The notes: generated by a model not told the origin, from the letters alone. Positions 17,806 through 26,754 are shown, counted from the stretch's first letter. The stretch: DNA of 64,000 nt from Natronolimnobius baerhuensis (GCF_002177135.1 NZ_MWPH01000003.1:434001-498000); one strand, 5' to 3'. Numbers and translations are program-made.

Positions 17806-18492
17806 TCAGCCGAATCCAAGCAGCGACCGCAGCGTTCGCGTCCGCACGCCACACTCGTCTGCGAACTCGCACTGCTCACACTTCGAGCGGTTGCTGGTCC
17901 GAGCCGGCGGGCCGTCCATCTCTCGAACTGTCCGCAGCGCCCGCCGATACCGTGCTTTCCGCCGCGTCGTCAGCGTAATCGAGCGAACGACGCCGTAGGC
18001 CGGGTACTCGAGCCAAGCGCGTTCAATCGGCGTTTCGTGTTCCCAGCCGAGCGCCTTCGCGGCCGCAACGGCCTGTACCGACTGGGGCTCCCAGACGCCT
18101 TGCTCCGGTGGCTTCCCCGTCGAGACGAGGACCGGCTCGAGTGGCTCCGTGAGCACTTTGTGGACGATACCGCGACAGTCTCGCCCAGTAAGGAGGGCGT
18201 CTCGAGCCTCCAGAGTGCAGAGTCGCTGCCAGTGGCCATCAGCGGCGAGTCGGTCGCGCGTCGTCTCGAGTTGGCTCTGATACGCGACTGGCTCGAGTGC
18301 GAGTGGCTCCTCGGCGAGCGTCTTGGGGTCGGCCTCGAGCAACTCGTCGTAGCGCCTCGAGAGTGAGCGAATTGTTTCGACCGACGGCGGCGGCTCGCGG
18401 TCGTCTTGACTCTGTCGGCGCTGATAGTAGCACTTTCGCGGGCAGTAGGCGGCGGTTCGTAGGTCGCTGAACGCAACCAACTGACGAGACAT
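17806..18492 (-). CDS. Cas4/RecB-like Fe-S protein with altered nuclease residues
   Basis: 228 residues from the ATG at 18492. The four cysteines that hold the Cas4 4Fe-4S cluster are present: one in AYCPRKCYYQRRQ near the N-terminus and three in CEQCEFADECGVR at the C-terminus. The PD-(D/E)XK positions look lost: by eye GIVHKVL stands where a D is expected, and VLVSTGKPP where the family has an E-x-K-T-G pattern; the QxxxY-region PQSVQAVAAAKAL is partly kept. No CRISPR array or cas gene is nearby, so it is a stand-alone member. A DNA-binding or repair role is inference; the active-site reading needs an alignment. Confidence 0.75.
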   Translation of the reverse strand: MSRQLVAFSDLRTAAYCPRKCYYQRRQSQDDREPPPSVETIRSLSRRYDELLEADPKTLAEEPLALEPVAYQSQLETTRDRLAADGHWQRLCTLEARDALLTGRDCRGIVHKVLTEPLEPVLVSTGKPPEQGVWEPQSVQAVAAAKALGWEHETPIERAWLEYPAYGVVRSITLTTRRKARYRRALRTVREMDGPPARTSNRSKCEQCEFADECGVRTRTLRSLLGFG

Positions 18493-18570
18493 GCCGCCGT
18501 TGGCCGCGCCTTCCAATAAGAACCCTCGGATGCGCGGGGTGCAGTAACGAACGCGAGAACTGACGAACTC

Positions 18571-19161
18571 TCAGAAGTCGACGTCCGTTTCCATCCCTTC
18601 AGTTGCGTCCTCGAGGCCGTCCTCACGAACGTCGGTCGTCATCTGTGCAGAGAGGTCGGCGTCCGCGAGGATGCTGTCGAACTCGTCGCGGTAGCGGTCG
18701 TTTGCCGTTCGGGATTCGTCTTCGGCAGCGGCGACCCGGCGGTAGCGCCGAATTCTGGCTTCGCTCACGTCGTACTCCGCCGCAAGCGTCGCATTGTCCT
18801 CCTCGCGGTTGCGGATCGCCGCGAGATCAACCTCGTCTGCGTCGTCCTCGCTCACGAGGTGCAACGACATACGAGCCTCGAAGATGTCGTCGGGTTCGAC
18901 GCCGAGGTCGGCTGCGATTTCTGCGTCGCTTTCGTCGTCGTAGAACGACTCTGCGACAGTGATGAGTTCGTCAGTCGACAGCGGCGTGTCGAACTCGTAG
19001 CGCTCTCGCATCTGCGTGATCACGTTCTCGAGACGTTCCTCGTCCGTTTGGTCGTCGCGCTCGAGTGATCCACGCGTATCCTCCTGTGACTGGGTGACGG
19101 TTGCCTCACCGTCGGTGACAGTTGTGAAAATATCCCGAAGCTCCTCGGTTTTTTCGTTCAT
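18571..19161 (-). CDS. Acidic HTH-like protein, resembles conditioned medium-induced protein 4
   Basis: 196 residues, strongly acidic. It contains two helix-turn-helix-like stretches: TPLSTDELITVAESFYDDES with DAEIAADLGVEPDDIFEARM, and DNATLAAEYDVSEARIRRYR. It resembles haloarchaeal proteins annotated as conditioned medium-induced protein 4 (Cmi4), whose name reflects growth-phase or quorum-type induction; I am moderately sure of this match. It is divergent from the Fe-S oxidoreductase gene, with a perfect inverted repeat at 19248-19262 roughly midway between the two starts. It is likely a DNA-binding regulator (inference). Confidence 0.6.
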   Translation of the reverse strand: MNEKTEELRDIFTTVTDGEATVTQSQEDTRGSLERDDQTDEERLENVITQMRERYEFDTPLSTDELITVAESFYDDESDAEIAADLGVEPDDIFEARMSLHLVSEDDADEVDLAAIRNREEDNATLAAEYDVSEARIRRYRRVAAAEDESRTANDRYRDEFDSILADADLSAQMTTDVREDGLEDATEGMETDVDF

Positions 19162-19247
19162 GAGTGGACACTCCCGACGGGTGGCTATTTAAGCCTGTTG
19201 CCAGCTAGCGTTGGCCCGTCTGATCATCTCCGTGAACGACAATAAAC

Positions 19248-19262
19248 GAAAACTTAGTTTTC
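19248..19262. promoter_or_regulatory. Perfect 7-bp inverted repeat midway between divergent genes
   Basis: GAAAACT, one central T, then AGTTTTC. It lies 86 bases from the start at 19161 and 80 bases from the start at 19342, in an AT-rich patch. Position and symmetry suit an operator serving both genes, possibly for the HTH-like product; no binding evidence. Confidence 0.4.
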
Positions 19263-19341
19263 TATTTTCGCAAGACTGCGTCGGGGTATGGTATGTCATC
19301 CGGGGGCAAGAATTAAGGTCACGCCTTCCGCGTGGTTGAAC

Positions 19342-21528
19342 ATGAACGTTCTGGCGCAAGCGGAAGTGTCCCGAGAAACTTACTGGGGGATCAGTTCCAC
19401 CGGCTTTGCGGTGTTCTATCTCCTGGCGGCGATTACGATTGCAGTCTTTCTCTACGGCGTGTACCGCCGGTTCAGCCGCTATACCGACGGCGACGACGAC
19501 CCGTTCGCTCGGGTAAACGACCTGCCGGCGCGCGTCCTCGGCGCGGCCAAAATTGCACTCTCGAACGAGAAGCAATTTAATCGCGATCTCTACGGCGGAT
19601 TGATGCACGCATTCATCTTCTGGGGCTTTCTAACGCTGTTTATCGCAACCTCGATTCTCGCCATCGATGGCTACGTCTACGAACCCATCGTGCAGGGCAA
19701 CTTCTGGGAGGGCGACTTCTATCTGGCCTACCAGTTCATGGTCGACGCGATGGGGCTGTTGTTCGTCGTCGGCATTGGAATGGCCATGTACCGCCGCTAC
19801 TGGGTCCGAAACGAACGACTCTGGGGCCGCCACACCTCGAGCGAGGACGATATCTTCATCTGGACGCTGTTTGGCCTCGGCGTCGGCGGATTTCTCCTCC
19901 AAGGACTGCGGATCTACGCGACGGGCATGCCAGAACACGAAGTCGTCAGTTTCGTCGGCTACGGCCTCGGCTTGCTCTTTGGTGCCATCGGCCTCCCGCT
20001 CGCAGGTGAACCGGGCGTCAGCACCGCCTCGGGGCTGGTCACCGCCGAGAACCTCCACTGGCTGTCGTGGTGGTCACACTCGCTGCTTGCCTTTTTCTTT
20101 ATCGCCTGGATTCCCTACGCCAAACCGTTCCACATGCTCTCGTCGTTCGCGAACGTCGTCACGCGCGACGAGAAGGCCGGCAAACGGCTGCCGAACGTCC
20201 CTGCCGATCTGGATGCGACCAACGCCGACTCCATCGACGATTTCACCTGGAAGGAACTGCTCGACCAGGACGCCTGTACCAAATGCGGGCGCTGTTCGTC
20301 GGTCTGTCCTGCCAAAGCGTCCGACCGCCCGCTCGACCCGCGTGACGTGATCCTCGACCTGAAAAAATATCGTGAATCGCTCGAGGCCGGCGGCGAGGAG
20401 CAGCCGATCATCGCGGATGGCGGCACCTCCGTGATCGATTCCGAGACGATGGAATCTTGCATGGCCTGTATGGCCTGTATGGACGCCTGCCCGGTCGAAA
20501 TTGAGCACCTCCAGTCCTTTACGCGGCTCAATCGTCAGCTAACTGATCAGGGCGACGTCTCCCCGAGCATGCAGGATGTCTTCCAGAACGTGATGCAAAA
20601 CGGCAACACGTTCGGCGACTCGCCGCGCAATCGGGCCGACTGGGCAGACGACCTCGAGTTCGACCTCACTGACGCTCGCGAGCAAGAAGTCGAGTACCTC
20701 TGGTACGTCGGCGACTATCCGAGCTACGACGAGCGAAACAAGCGAGTCGCCCGCTCGCTGGCGGCAATCTTGCAGGAAGCCGACGTGAGCTTCGGCATCC
20801 TCTTCGAGGACGAGAAGACTGACGGGAACGACATCCGACGGGTCGGCGAGGAACTGCTGTACGTCGAACTTGCCGGCCACCACGTCGAAACCTGGGAGGA
20901 CTGCGACTTCGAGAAAATCGTCTGTACGGACCCCCACTCCTACAATACATTTAAAAACGAATATCCTGAGGTCAACTTCGACGAGCACGCCGACGACGAA
21001 CTGATGCCCTTCGACTACGACGAGCAGTGGAACGCAAACGGCGAGGTCGACGTCCTCCACTGGACGCAGGCCGTCGAAGAACTCGTCACCGACGGCGCAC
21101 TCGAGTTGACCGGCACCGAACTCGAGTACACCGTTACCTACCACGATCCGTGCCATCTGGGCCGGTACAACGACGAGTACGACGCCCCGCGCGAACTCAT
21201 CGAAGCGACCGGCTGTGACCTCCAGGAGATGCCACGCAACCGCGCCGATTCGTTCTGCTGTGGTGGCGGCGGTGGCGGCCTCTGGATGGACTTCGAGGAA
21301 GAGCCAAAGCCGAGCGAGGAACGCCTTCGCGAAGCCCTCGAGGACACCGCGGCCGGCTCCGCAGTCGAAAAGTTCGTCGTCGCCTGCCCGATGTGCATGA
21401 CGATGTACGAAGACGGCCGCAAAACCGGCGACTTCGAAGACGAGATCGAAATCGTCGATATCGCAGAGCTGATCGTCGAAGCGATTGGACAGGAGGAGAC
21501 GGCGGGTCTCGAGGTCACAGCGGACTGA
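19342..21528 (+). CDS. Membrane-bound iron-sulfur oxidoreductase (HdrD/GlpC-like, NarI-type N-terminus)
   Basis: 728 residues from ATG 19342. The N-terminal 300 residues hold about five membrane helices (from VFYLLAAITIAVFLYGVYRR) with histidines placed as in NarI/HdrE-type cytochrome b subunits. Two 4Fe-4S motifs follow: CTKCGRCSSVCPAK (about 327-340) and CMACMACMDACP (about 389-400). The C-terminal half is the CCG region: YHDPCHLGRYNDEYDAP, SFCCGGGGGGLW and VACPMCMTMYEDG, the non-cubane-cluster type motif. The first CCG-like repeat lacks its Cys pair (FEDEKTDGNDIRRVGEE). Likely passes electrons between a soluble donor such as ETF or a dehydrogenase and the quinone pool (inference from family). 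Confidence 0.88.
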   Translation: MNVLAQAEVSRETYWGISSTGFAVFYLLAAITIAVFLYGVYRRFSRYTDGDDDPFARVNDLPARVLGAAKIALSNEKQFNRDLYGGLMHAFIFWGFLTLFIATSILAIDGYVYEPIVQGNFWEGDFYLAYQFMVDAMGLLFVVGIGMAMYRRYWVRNERLWGRHTSSEDDIFIWTLFGLGVGGFLLQGLRIYATGMPEHEVVSFVGYGLGLLFGAIGLPLAGEPGVSTASGLVTAENLHWLSWWSHSLLAFFFIAWIPYAKPFHMLSSFANVVTRDEKAGKRLPNVPADLDATNADSIDDFTWKELLDQDACTKCGRCSSVCPAKASDRPLDPRDVILDLKKYRESLEAGGEEQPIIADGGTSVIDSETMESCMACMACMDACPVEIEHLQSFTRLNRQLTDQGDVSPSMQDVFQNVMQNGNTFGDSPRNRADWADDLEFDLTDAREQEVEYLWYVGDYPSYDERNKRVARSLAAILQEADVSFGILFEDEKTDGNDIRRVGEELLYVELAGHHVETWEDCDFEKIVCTDPHSYNTFKNEYPEVNFDEHADDELMPFDYDEQWNANGEVDVLHWTQAVEELVTDGALELTGTELEYTVTYHDPCHLGRYNDEYDAPRELIEATGCDLQEMPRNRADSFCCGGGGGGLWMDFEEEPKPSEERLREALEDTAAGSAVEKFVVACPMCMTMYEDGRKTGDFEDEIEIVDIAELIVEAIGQEETAGLEVTAD

Positions 21529-21590
21529 TGCGGCTGCCGTAACTGGTTCCTGAAGCGACCGCAGGATACCGACGCGATATCTGGCTTGAA

Positions 21591-21755
21591 TTAGTCGCGA
21601 AACGAGTCGATCACGTCGCGTTTTTCCACGTTCAGCACGATCTGCTCAAGGAGTTCCTGTTGGGTCACCGTTTGTCCCGTCTCGAGACGGATCTCCGCCT
21701 GCAGTTCTTCGAGTTGGGATTTCGTCGTATCCGTGACGGTGACCGACGCATTCAT
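21591..21755 (-). CDS. Small ribbon-helix-helix protein
   Basis: 54 residues from the ATG at 21755. A strand MNASVTVTDTTKSQLEELQA followed by helices (TVTQQELLEQIVLNVEKRD) is the RHH/MetJ-Arc pattern of small haloarchaeal regulators and VapB-like antitoxins. No toxin gene lies beside it, so antitoxin is only a possibility. An in-frame start 20 codons upstream is open but its segment is not RHH-like. It converges with the Fe-S oxidoreductase and diverges from the membrane HTH regulator. Confidence 0.65.
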   Translation of the reverse strand: MNASVTVTDTTKSQLEELQAEIRLETGQTVTQQELLEQIVLNVEKRDVIDSFRD

Positions 21756-21903
21756 AGTTGGTGTAATGTTTCCGACCCAGAAAATAATTCTGTTGCCATG
21801 CTGCTCTCCGTCCACTATCCAAACACAATTTGGTTGATGAGCGAGTCAAACGACCGTTTGAGTTCCCGGACAGGCTTTTACCCTCGAGTGAGAGGCAACT
21901 GAC

Positions 21904-23040
21904 ATGGACCGACTCGCCGGCCGCCTCGTGAAGCGCCTTCGCGACGGCGACCCCGACGAACCGGCCGTCGTCGGCCTCGAGGGCGAGGACGCAGACCAGC
22001 TCTTCGACGCGCTCGGCTCGGAGACCTCACGAGCTGTCCTGCAAGCCTGCTACGAGGAAGGCCGGACGCGCTCGGAGTTGGCCGATCACCTCGAGACGAG
22101 CATTCAGAACGTCGGCTACCACGTCGACAAACTCGAGTCAGCGGGCTTGCTCGAGGCGGTCGAGACGCGCTACGGCGAGAACGGACGTGAGGTGACGGTG
22201 TACGAGCCGTCGAAACGCGCGGTCGTCGTGGCGGCGGGCGAACCCGGACTCGTCGAACGACTCGCTGACACCCTCGAGCGCCTGTTCGCGCCGGTGGTGA
22301 TCGTGGGTCTGCTGTCGATGGTCGTCGGCGTGCTCGCACGCGGGCCCGCGCCGGTTGGCATGCTCGGCAGTGACGATGCTGGGACCGCGGCGACGACAAC
22401 GACGACCACGACCGTCTCGCCCGCACTCGCAGTCGCCTCTGTGACATTTTTCCTCGGGCTGGTCGCCGTCCTCGCAGTGGATCGACTGGGCGTCCTCGAG
22501 CGTTCTCGCGAACGCGATAATCGGCGGCGCGGACCTGCGCGTGTGCTCTGTGGCGCTCGACACCGATTGACGCGACTGGGTGTCGCCTCGAGTCTCGGAC
22601 TCGCGTTCGGGACGTTTCTCGCCCTCGATCTCGTCGCCGCCGGAACTGGACAGTATCTCGCGATGGCGGGCTGGCTGGCGGTTCAGTTGGCGATTCCAGC
22701 CGGAATTCTCGGCGCTGTCGTGGTTGCGTACGCGAACGACGGGCTCCTCGTCAGTTGGGCGGCCGCGAGCGCACCTATCGCGGGTATCGGCGGGTACGTG
22801 CTCGCTGGCTTGTTCGCTCACGGTGGCTTCGATCCTGTCGTGGTCGCCGTCGGCCTCGCTCTCATTACAGCCGTCGGCACCTCGCTCGGATCGATTGCGT
22901 ATCTGCTCGGGCGCGCTGGCGCTGCGTGGCGCGGGAGAGGGCCGCCCATCTCGAGGCGGGTGACTCTCCTCGTCCTATCTCACCCGCTCGCGATGGTGCT
23001 GGTACTCGCCGGCTGGGTCCGATTTGGTGTCTACGTATGA
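21904..23040 (+). CDS. Membrane-anchored winged-helix (ArsR-like) regulator
   Basis: 378 residues. The N-terminal third is a winged-helix domain: LFDALGSETSRAVLQACYEE, TRSELADHLETSIQNVGYHV, DKLESAGLLEAVETRYGENG, YEPSKRAVVVAAGE. From about residue 120 come six or so membrane helices (LFAPVVIVGLLSMVVGVLAR; LAVASVTFFLGLVAVLAVDR; and onward), separated by a Thr-rich linker near 165. This makes a one-component, membrane-tethered transcription factor as known in haloarchaea. Its stop overlaps the next start (ATGA), so it is coupled to another membrane protein that may modulate it. The signal sensed is unknown. Confidence 0.82.
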   Translation: MDRLAGRLVKRLRDGDPDEPAVVGLEGEDADQLFDALGSETSRAVLQACYEEGRTRSELADHLETSIQNVGYHVDKLESAGLLEAVETRYGENGREVTVYEPSKRAVVVAAGEPGLVERLADTLERLFAPVVIVGLLSMVVGVLARGPAPVGMLGSDDAGTAATTTTTTTVSPALAVASVTFFLGLVAVLAVDRLGVLERSRERDNRRRGPARVLCGARHRLTRLGVASSLGLAFGTFLALDLVAAGTGQYLAMAGWLAVQLAIPAGILGAVVVAYANDGLLVSWAAASAPIAGIGGYVLAGLFAHGGFDPVVVAVGLALITAVGTSLGSIAYLLGRAGAAWRGRGPPISRRVTLLVLSHPLAMVLVLAGWVRFGVYV

Positions 23041-23507
23041 CTGGAACGGATACCACCGATGACGAGTCGAGCGACTGGGCTCGAGTGCGTCCGACCCGAC
23101 TCGAAGCCGTCGCGCTCGCAGTCGGCGTCGGGCATCTGCTGGCTCTCGTCGGCGTGACCGCCGTTCTCGAGGCCGAGCCGTTCGGTCCGACGCCGAGTGA
23201 ACTCTTTGCCGCTGACCCGTTCGGGATACTCCTGTTCGTCGTGTCCGTGTCTGGCATGATCCTCCTCGGGGCGATTCCGGCCGTCCTCGCCTTGCGATGG
23301 CGACTTGCGACTCCGCTTGCGTTCGTCGCCGTCGCATTCGGCTGGGCCACCTATCAGACGTGGCTCCGCTCACTCGAGACGACGACCACTGCTGCTGACA
23401 TCTCGCTGACGCACCTCTCGCTCTACGCCGTGTGGTCGCCACTCCTGCTGGCGATAGCCGTCCTCTGTGGCGGCCTCGAGTACGCCGTTCGCAGACGGGT
23501 GAACTGA
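23037..23507 (+). CDS. Small membrane protein coupled to the membrane HTH regulator
   Basis: 156 residues starting at the ATGA overlap; a longer open frame upstream overlaps the regulator and is not used. Four hydrophobic segments: VALAVGVGHLLALVGVTAVL, FGILLFVVSVSGMILLGAIP, ATPLAFVAVAFGWATYQTWL and LYAVWSPLLLAIAVLCGGLE, with a short N-terminal polar tail. No motif is recognised. Coupling to the regulator suggests a functional pair, for example an anti-regulator or co-sensor (inference). Confidence 0.75.
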   Translation: MTGTDTTDDESSDWARVRPTRLEAVALAVGVGHLLALVGVTAVLEAEPFGPTPSELFAADPFGILLFVVSVSGMILLGAIPAVLALRWRLATPLAFVAVAFGWATYQTWLRSLETTTTAADISLTHLSLYAVWSPLLLAIAVLCGGLEYAVRRRVN

Positions 23508-23521
23508 AAACGGAGTCGCGA

Positions 23522-26173
23522 TTACTCTTCGATCTCGATGGCCGGCCGGCCCGGCGCAGCGTTCTTCAGGACGCTGTCGTCGACCTCCTCGGCCGTGACG
23601 ACTGCTACGTCCGCCTCGAACTCGCGCTCGAGCAACCAGGCAGCGGCCTCGAGAGCATCGTACTCCTCAGCAGGACCGAGCGTCACCTCGAGGGCTTCGC
23701 GTTCGGCCTGCAGGTCCTGGCCGTAGTCCGCAGCGGCGTCGCCTTGCTCGCGGATGTGGCTCTCCTGCATGAGTTCGCCGATCAGGTTCGGCGCGTCGCT
23801 CTCGATGGCGATCTCGAGGGCGTCGTACTTCCAGTCGGGGGCGATGACGACCTCGATGGTCTGTGGGTCGTCGATACCCGCAACGTCGATGATGTCGCGA
23901 ACGTCTTCGCGCGTGTTCGTCACGAGTCGGCGGCGCTTCTGGACGTAGTCGCGGTCGACGGTGGCGGTTGGCCACGGAGCGTCGACGACGAACTCGTCGT
24001 GGCCGAGCGTCTCGTACAACTCTTCGGCGAGATGCGGTGCGACGGGTGCGAGCAGGCGGACGACCGCGGAGAGGCCGCGCTCGTAGGTTTCGGCGTGTGG
24101 CTCGGTGTAGTCGGCGTACTGGCGCAGCGTCCGCGTCAGATCCTGGGTCTCGCGCAGCGCCCGGTTGAACGTGAGGTCGTCGTACTCCGCGCTCGCGAGG
24201 GCGACTGTCGCGTCGATTTCCGCGTCGACGTAGCTCGCGACGGCGTCGTCCTCGCCCGTTGGCGACTCGTCGACGTACGTCTCGACCATCTCCTTGAGTC
24301 GGCCCAGGAAAGCGTTCGTCGAGCGGACACCCTCCTCGCTCCAGTCGAAATCGCGTTCGGGCTGGGCGGCCTGCATCATGAATAGCCGGGCGGTGTCCGC
24401 GCCGTACTCCTCGACGATCCGCTGGGGCGAGACCGTGTTCCCGACGGATTTGGACATCTTCTCGCCCTCGAGTTGGACCATCCCCTGTGCGAGCAGGTTC
24501 GTGAAGGGTTCGCGGTGCTCGAGACCCTCGTGGTCCGCGAGGACTTTGGTGAAGAATCGCGAGTACAGCAGGTGCATCACGGCGTGTTCGATGCCGCCGA
24601 CGTACTGGTCGACCGGCATCCAGTCGTTCGCGCGCTCGCGGTCGAACGGCGCATCCTCGAGGTCTGGCGAGACGTACCGCAGGAAGTACCACGAGGAGTC
24701 GACGAAGGTGTCCATCGTGTCCGTCTCGCGGGTTGCCTCGCCGCCACAGGCGGGACAGGTCGTCTGCTTCCACTCCTCGGCCGCGTCGAGCGGGTTGCCG
24801 GTGGTGTTGATGAACTCCGGCAGTTCGACGGGGAGGTCCTCTTCGGGGACCATCACGGCACCGCAGTCGTCGTGACAGTGGACGACCGGAATCGGCGTTC
24901 CCCAGTAGCGCTGGCGGGAAATCCCCCAGTCGCGCAGTTGATACTGGGTGGCTTCCTCGGCGCTGTCGATGTCTTCGGTCAGGCGCTCGCGGGCCGCGGC
25001 GCTCGCTGTGCCATCGTACTCGCCCGAATTCACGAGCACGCCGTCGTCGGTGAACGCCGCCTCGCTGACGTCCGGACTCTCGGGCTCTTCGCCCTCAGCG
25101 GGTTCGGGGGCGACGACTGGGACGATTGCTTCACCCATTTTTTCGGCGAAGGCGTGGTCGCGCTCGTCGTGGCCTGGAACGGCCATCAGTGCGCCGGTAC
25201 CCACGTCCGAGAGGACGAAGTCCGCGACGTAGACCGGAATCTCCTCGCCCGTCGCGGGGTTGGTCGCGGTCAGGTCGGTCGCGACGCCGTTCGGTTCGTC
25301 GCCCTCCGGATCGGCCTCGTGCTCGATGAAGTGGCGAACGTCCTCGTCGTCCTCGGCGACCTGCTCGCTGATCGGGTGATCCGGTGCGAGCGCAAAGAAG
25401 GTCGCGCCGTGGATCGTATCGAGGCGCGTCGTAAACGCCGTCACGTCGCCGTGGCCCGAAATATCGAAGTCGACTTCTGCGCCGTACTGGCGGCCGATCC
25501 AGTTGCGCTGCATCTGCCGGACCGAGTTCGGCCACCCCTCCAGGTCGTCGATATCCTCGAGCAGTTCGTCTGCGTACTCGGTGATTTTGAGGAACCACTG
25601 CTCGAGTTCGCGTGTTTCGACGGGGGTATCACAGCGCCAGCAGAGTTCGTCGTCGCCTTCGACCTGCTCGTCAGCGAGGACGGTTTCGCACTCGGGACAC
25701 CAGTTGACCTCGGCGTCGCGGCGTTCGACGAGGTCTTCCTCGTGGAATCGGGTAAAGAGCCACTGGTTCCACTGGTAGTACTCCGGGTTGCAGGTCGCGA
25801 GTTCGCGGTCCCAGTCGTAGCCAAAGCCCATCGCGCTCATCTGGTCGCGCATCGTGTCGATACAGTCGACCGTCCAGTCGCGCGGGTTGGTATCGCGCTC
25901 TTTGGCTGCGTTTTCGGCGGGGAGGCCAAAGGCGTCCCAGCCCATCGGGTGGAGGACCTCGTCGCCGCTCATCCGCCGGTAGCGAGCGTAGGCGTCCGTA
26001 ATCGTATAGTTCCGGACGTGGCCCATGTGGAGTTTGCCCGACGGATAGGGGTACATTCCCAGGACGTACGTCGGGTTCTCGACGTCGTCGGACGTTCGAT
26101 ACACGTCTGCGTCGTCCCACGCCGCTTGCCAGCGCCGCTCGACTGCCGCGTGGTCGTATCCCGCGTCGCTCAT
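23522..26173 (-). CDS. leuS: Leucyl-tRNA synthetase
   Basis: 883 residues from the ATG at 26173. Class I synthetase charging tRNA-Leu. HIGH-type motif MYPYPSGKLHMGHVRNYTI is near the N-terminus and the KMSKS motif is GEKMSKSVGNTVS. The CP1 editing domain (about 220-420) has FTTRLDTIHGATFFALAPDH and VPGHDERDHAFAEK. Zinc-type cysteines occur in CPECETVLADEQ with CWRC, and in CPACGG. The C-terminal anticodon-binding domain ends with EIEE. An upstream in-frame start is possible but adds unrelated residues. The bacterial-type order (CP1 after the zinc domain, MSDAGYDHAAVERRWQ opening) is common in haloarchaea. Confidence 0.96.
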   Translation of the reverse strand: MSDAGYDHAAVERRWQAAWDDADVYRTSDDVENPTYVLGMYPYPSGKLHMGHVRNYTITDAYARYRRMSGDEVLHPMGWDAFGLPAENAAKERDTNPRDWTVDCIDTMRDQMSAMGFGYDWDRELATCNPEYYQWNQWLFTRFHEEDLVERRDAEVNWCPECETVLADEQVEGDDELCWRCDTPVETRELEQWFLKITEYADELLEDIDDLEGWPNSVRQMQRNWIGRQYGAEVDFDISGHGDVTAFTTRLDTIHGATFFALAPDHPISEQVAEDDEDVRHFIEHEADPEGDEPNGVATDLTATNPATGEEIPVYVADFVLSDVGTGALMAVPGHDERDHAFAEKMGEAIVPVVAPEPAEGEEPESPDVSEAAFTDDGVLVNSGEYDGTASAAARERLTEDIDSAEEATQYQLRDWGISRQRYWGTPIPVVHCHDDCGAVMVPEEDLPVELPEFINTTGNPLDAAEEWKQTTCPACGGEATRETDTMDTFVDSSWYFLRYVSPDLEDAPFDRERANDWMPVDQYVGGIEHAVMHLLYSRFFTKVLADHEGLEHREPFTNLLAQGMVQLEGEKMSKSVGNTVSPQRIVEEYGADTARLFMMQAAQPERDFDWSEEGVRSTNAFLGRLKEMVETYVDESPTGEDDAVASYVDAEIDATVALASAEYDDLTFNRALRETQDLTRTLRQYADYTEPHAETYERGLSAVVRLLAPVAPHLAEELYETLGHDEFVVDAPWPTATVDRDYVQKRRRLVTNTREDVRDIIDVAGIDDPQTIEVVIAPDWKYDALEIAIESDAPNLIGELMQESHIREQGDAAADYGQDLQAEREALEVTLGPAEEYDALEAAAWLLEREFEADVAVVTAEEVDDSVLKNAAPGRPAIEIEE

Positions 26174-26313
26174 TTGCTTATATACGAGTGGGCGCGTCGT
26201 CTCCCTATACCTTTCCATCCGCTGGCATCCGTTCGCACGGAGTCAGTCGGGTTCGTGACGCCTCGAGAAATTCGTCGTCCGCTTGATTTGCTGACTCGAA
26301 AATCGGGGCTTCA

Positions 26314-26733
26314 CTATTCGATATCGATCTCTTTGGACTCGTCGCCGCCGACGACCTTCGGCAGTCGCACCGTCAGGACGCCGTTCTCGTAGCCCGCAGA
26401 AATTTCGTCCTCCTCGACTGGCTCGGGCAGGCGAATGCGCCGATTTGCCGTCTTTCGACTCCGCTCACGACGGATGTAGTCGCCGTCAGTGAACTCGAGT
26501 TCGTCCTCGCGGCTGGCCTCGAGACGCAGCGTGCCCTCCGAGAGCGTCAGTTCGATATCGTCGGTCTCGTAGCCGGGAAGATCGGCAGTAACGACGAACT
26601 CGTCTGCGGTGTCTGCGACGTCGACCGGTACGGAGCCGGGCACCTGCAGGCCGCCGCTTGTGACGCCGTCTTCGACCTGTCGGCTGACGCGGTCGAGCAT
26701 CTCTTCGATTTCGTTGAACGGGTTTCCTCGCAT
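26314..26733 (-). CDS. Small heat-shock protein, Hsp20/alpha-crystallin family
   Basis: 139 residues. The alpha-crystallin domain (about 38-130) has the pattern DEFVVTADLPGYETDDIELT, LSEGTLRLEASREDELEF, RRERSRKTANRRIRLPEPVE and the ending GVLTVRLPKV, equivalent to the GVLxVxxPK signature. The short N-terminal arm begins MRGNPFNEIEEMLDRVSRQV. Forms oligomers that bind unfolding proteins without ATP. A TATA box (26755-26766) is spaced about 28 bases from the start, fitting a leaderless heat-shock transcript. Confidence 0.92.
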   Translation of the reverse strand: MRGNPFNEIEEMLDRVSRQVEDGVTSGGLQVPGSVPVDVADTADEFVVTADLPGYETDDIELTLSEGTLRLEASREDELEFTDGDYIRRERSRKTANRRIRLPEPVEEDEISAGYENGVLTVRLPKVVGGDESKEIDIE

Positions 26734-26754
26734 AGCTATTGCTACGGGACGAAG

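Noticed and set aside
17806-18492. Cas4 as evidence for a CRISPR system here
   Set aside because: No array or other cas gene lies in the window, and the active site looks altered, so the gene is treated as a stand-alone homolog.
24473-26392. Plus-strand open frame of 639 codons
   Set aside because: Antisense to leuS with HIGH and KMSKS motifs; long antisense frames are common in GC-rich halophile DNA.
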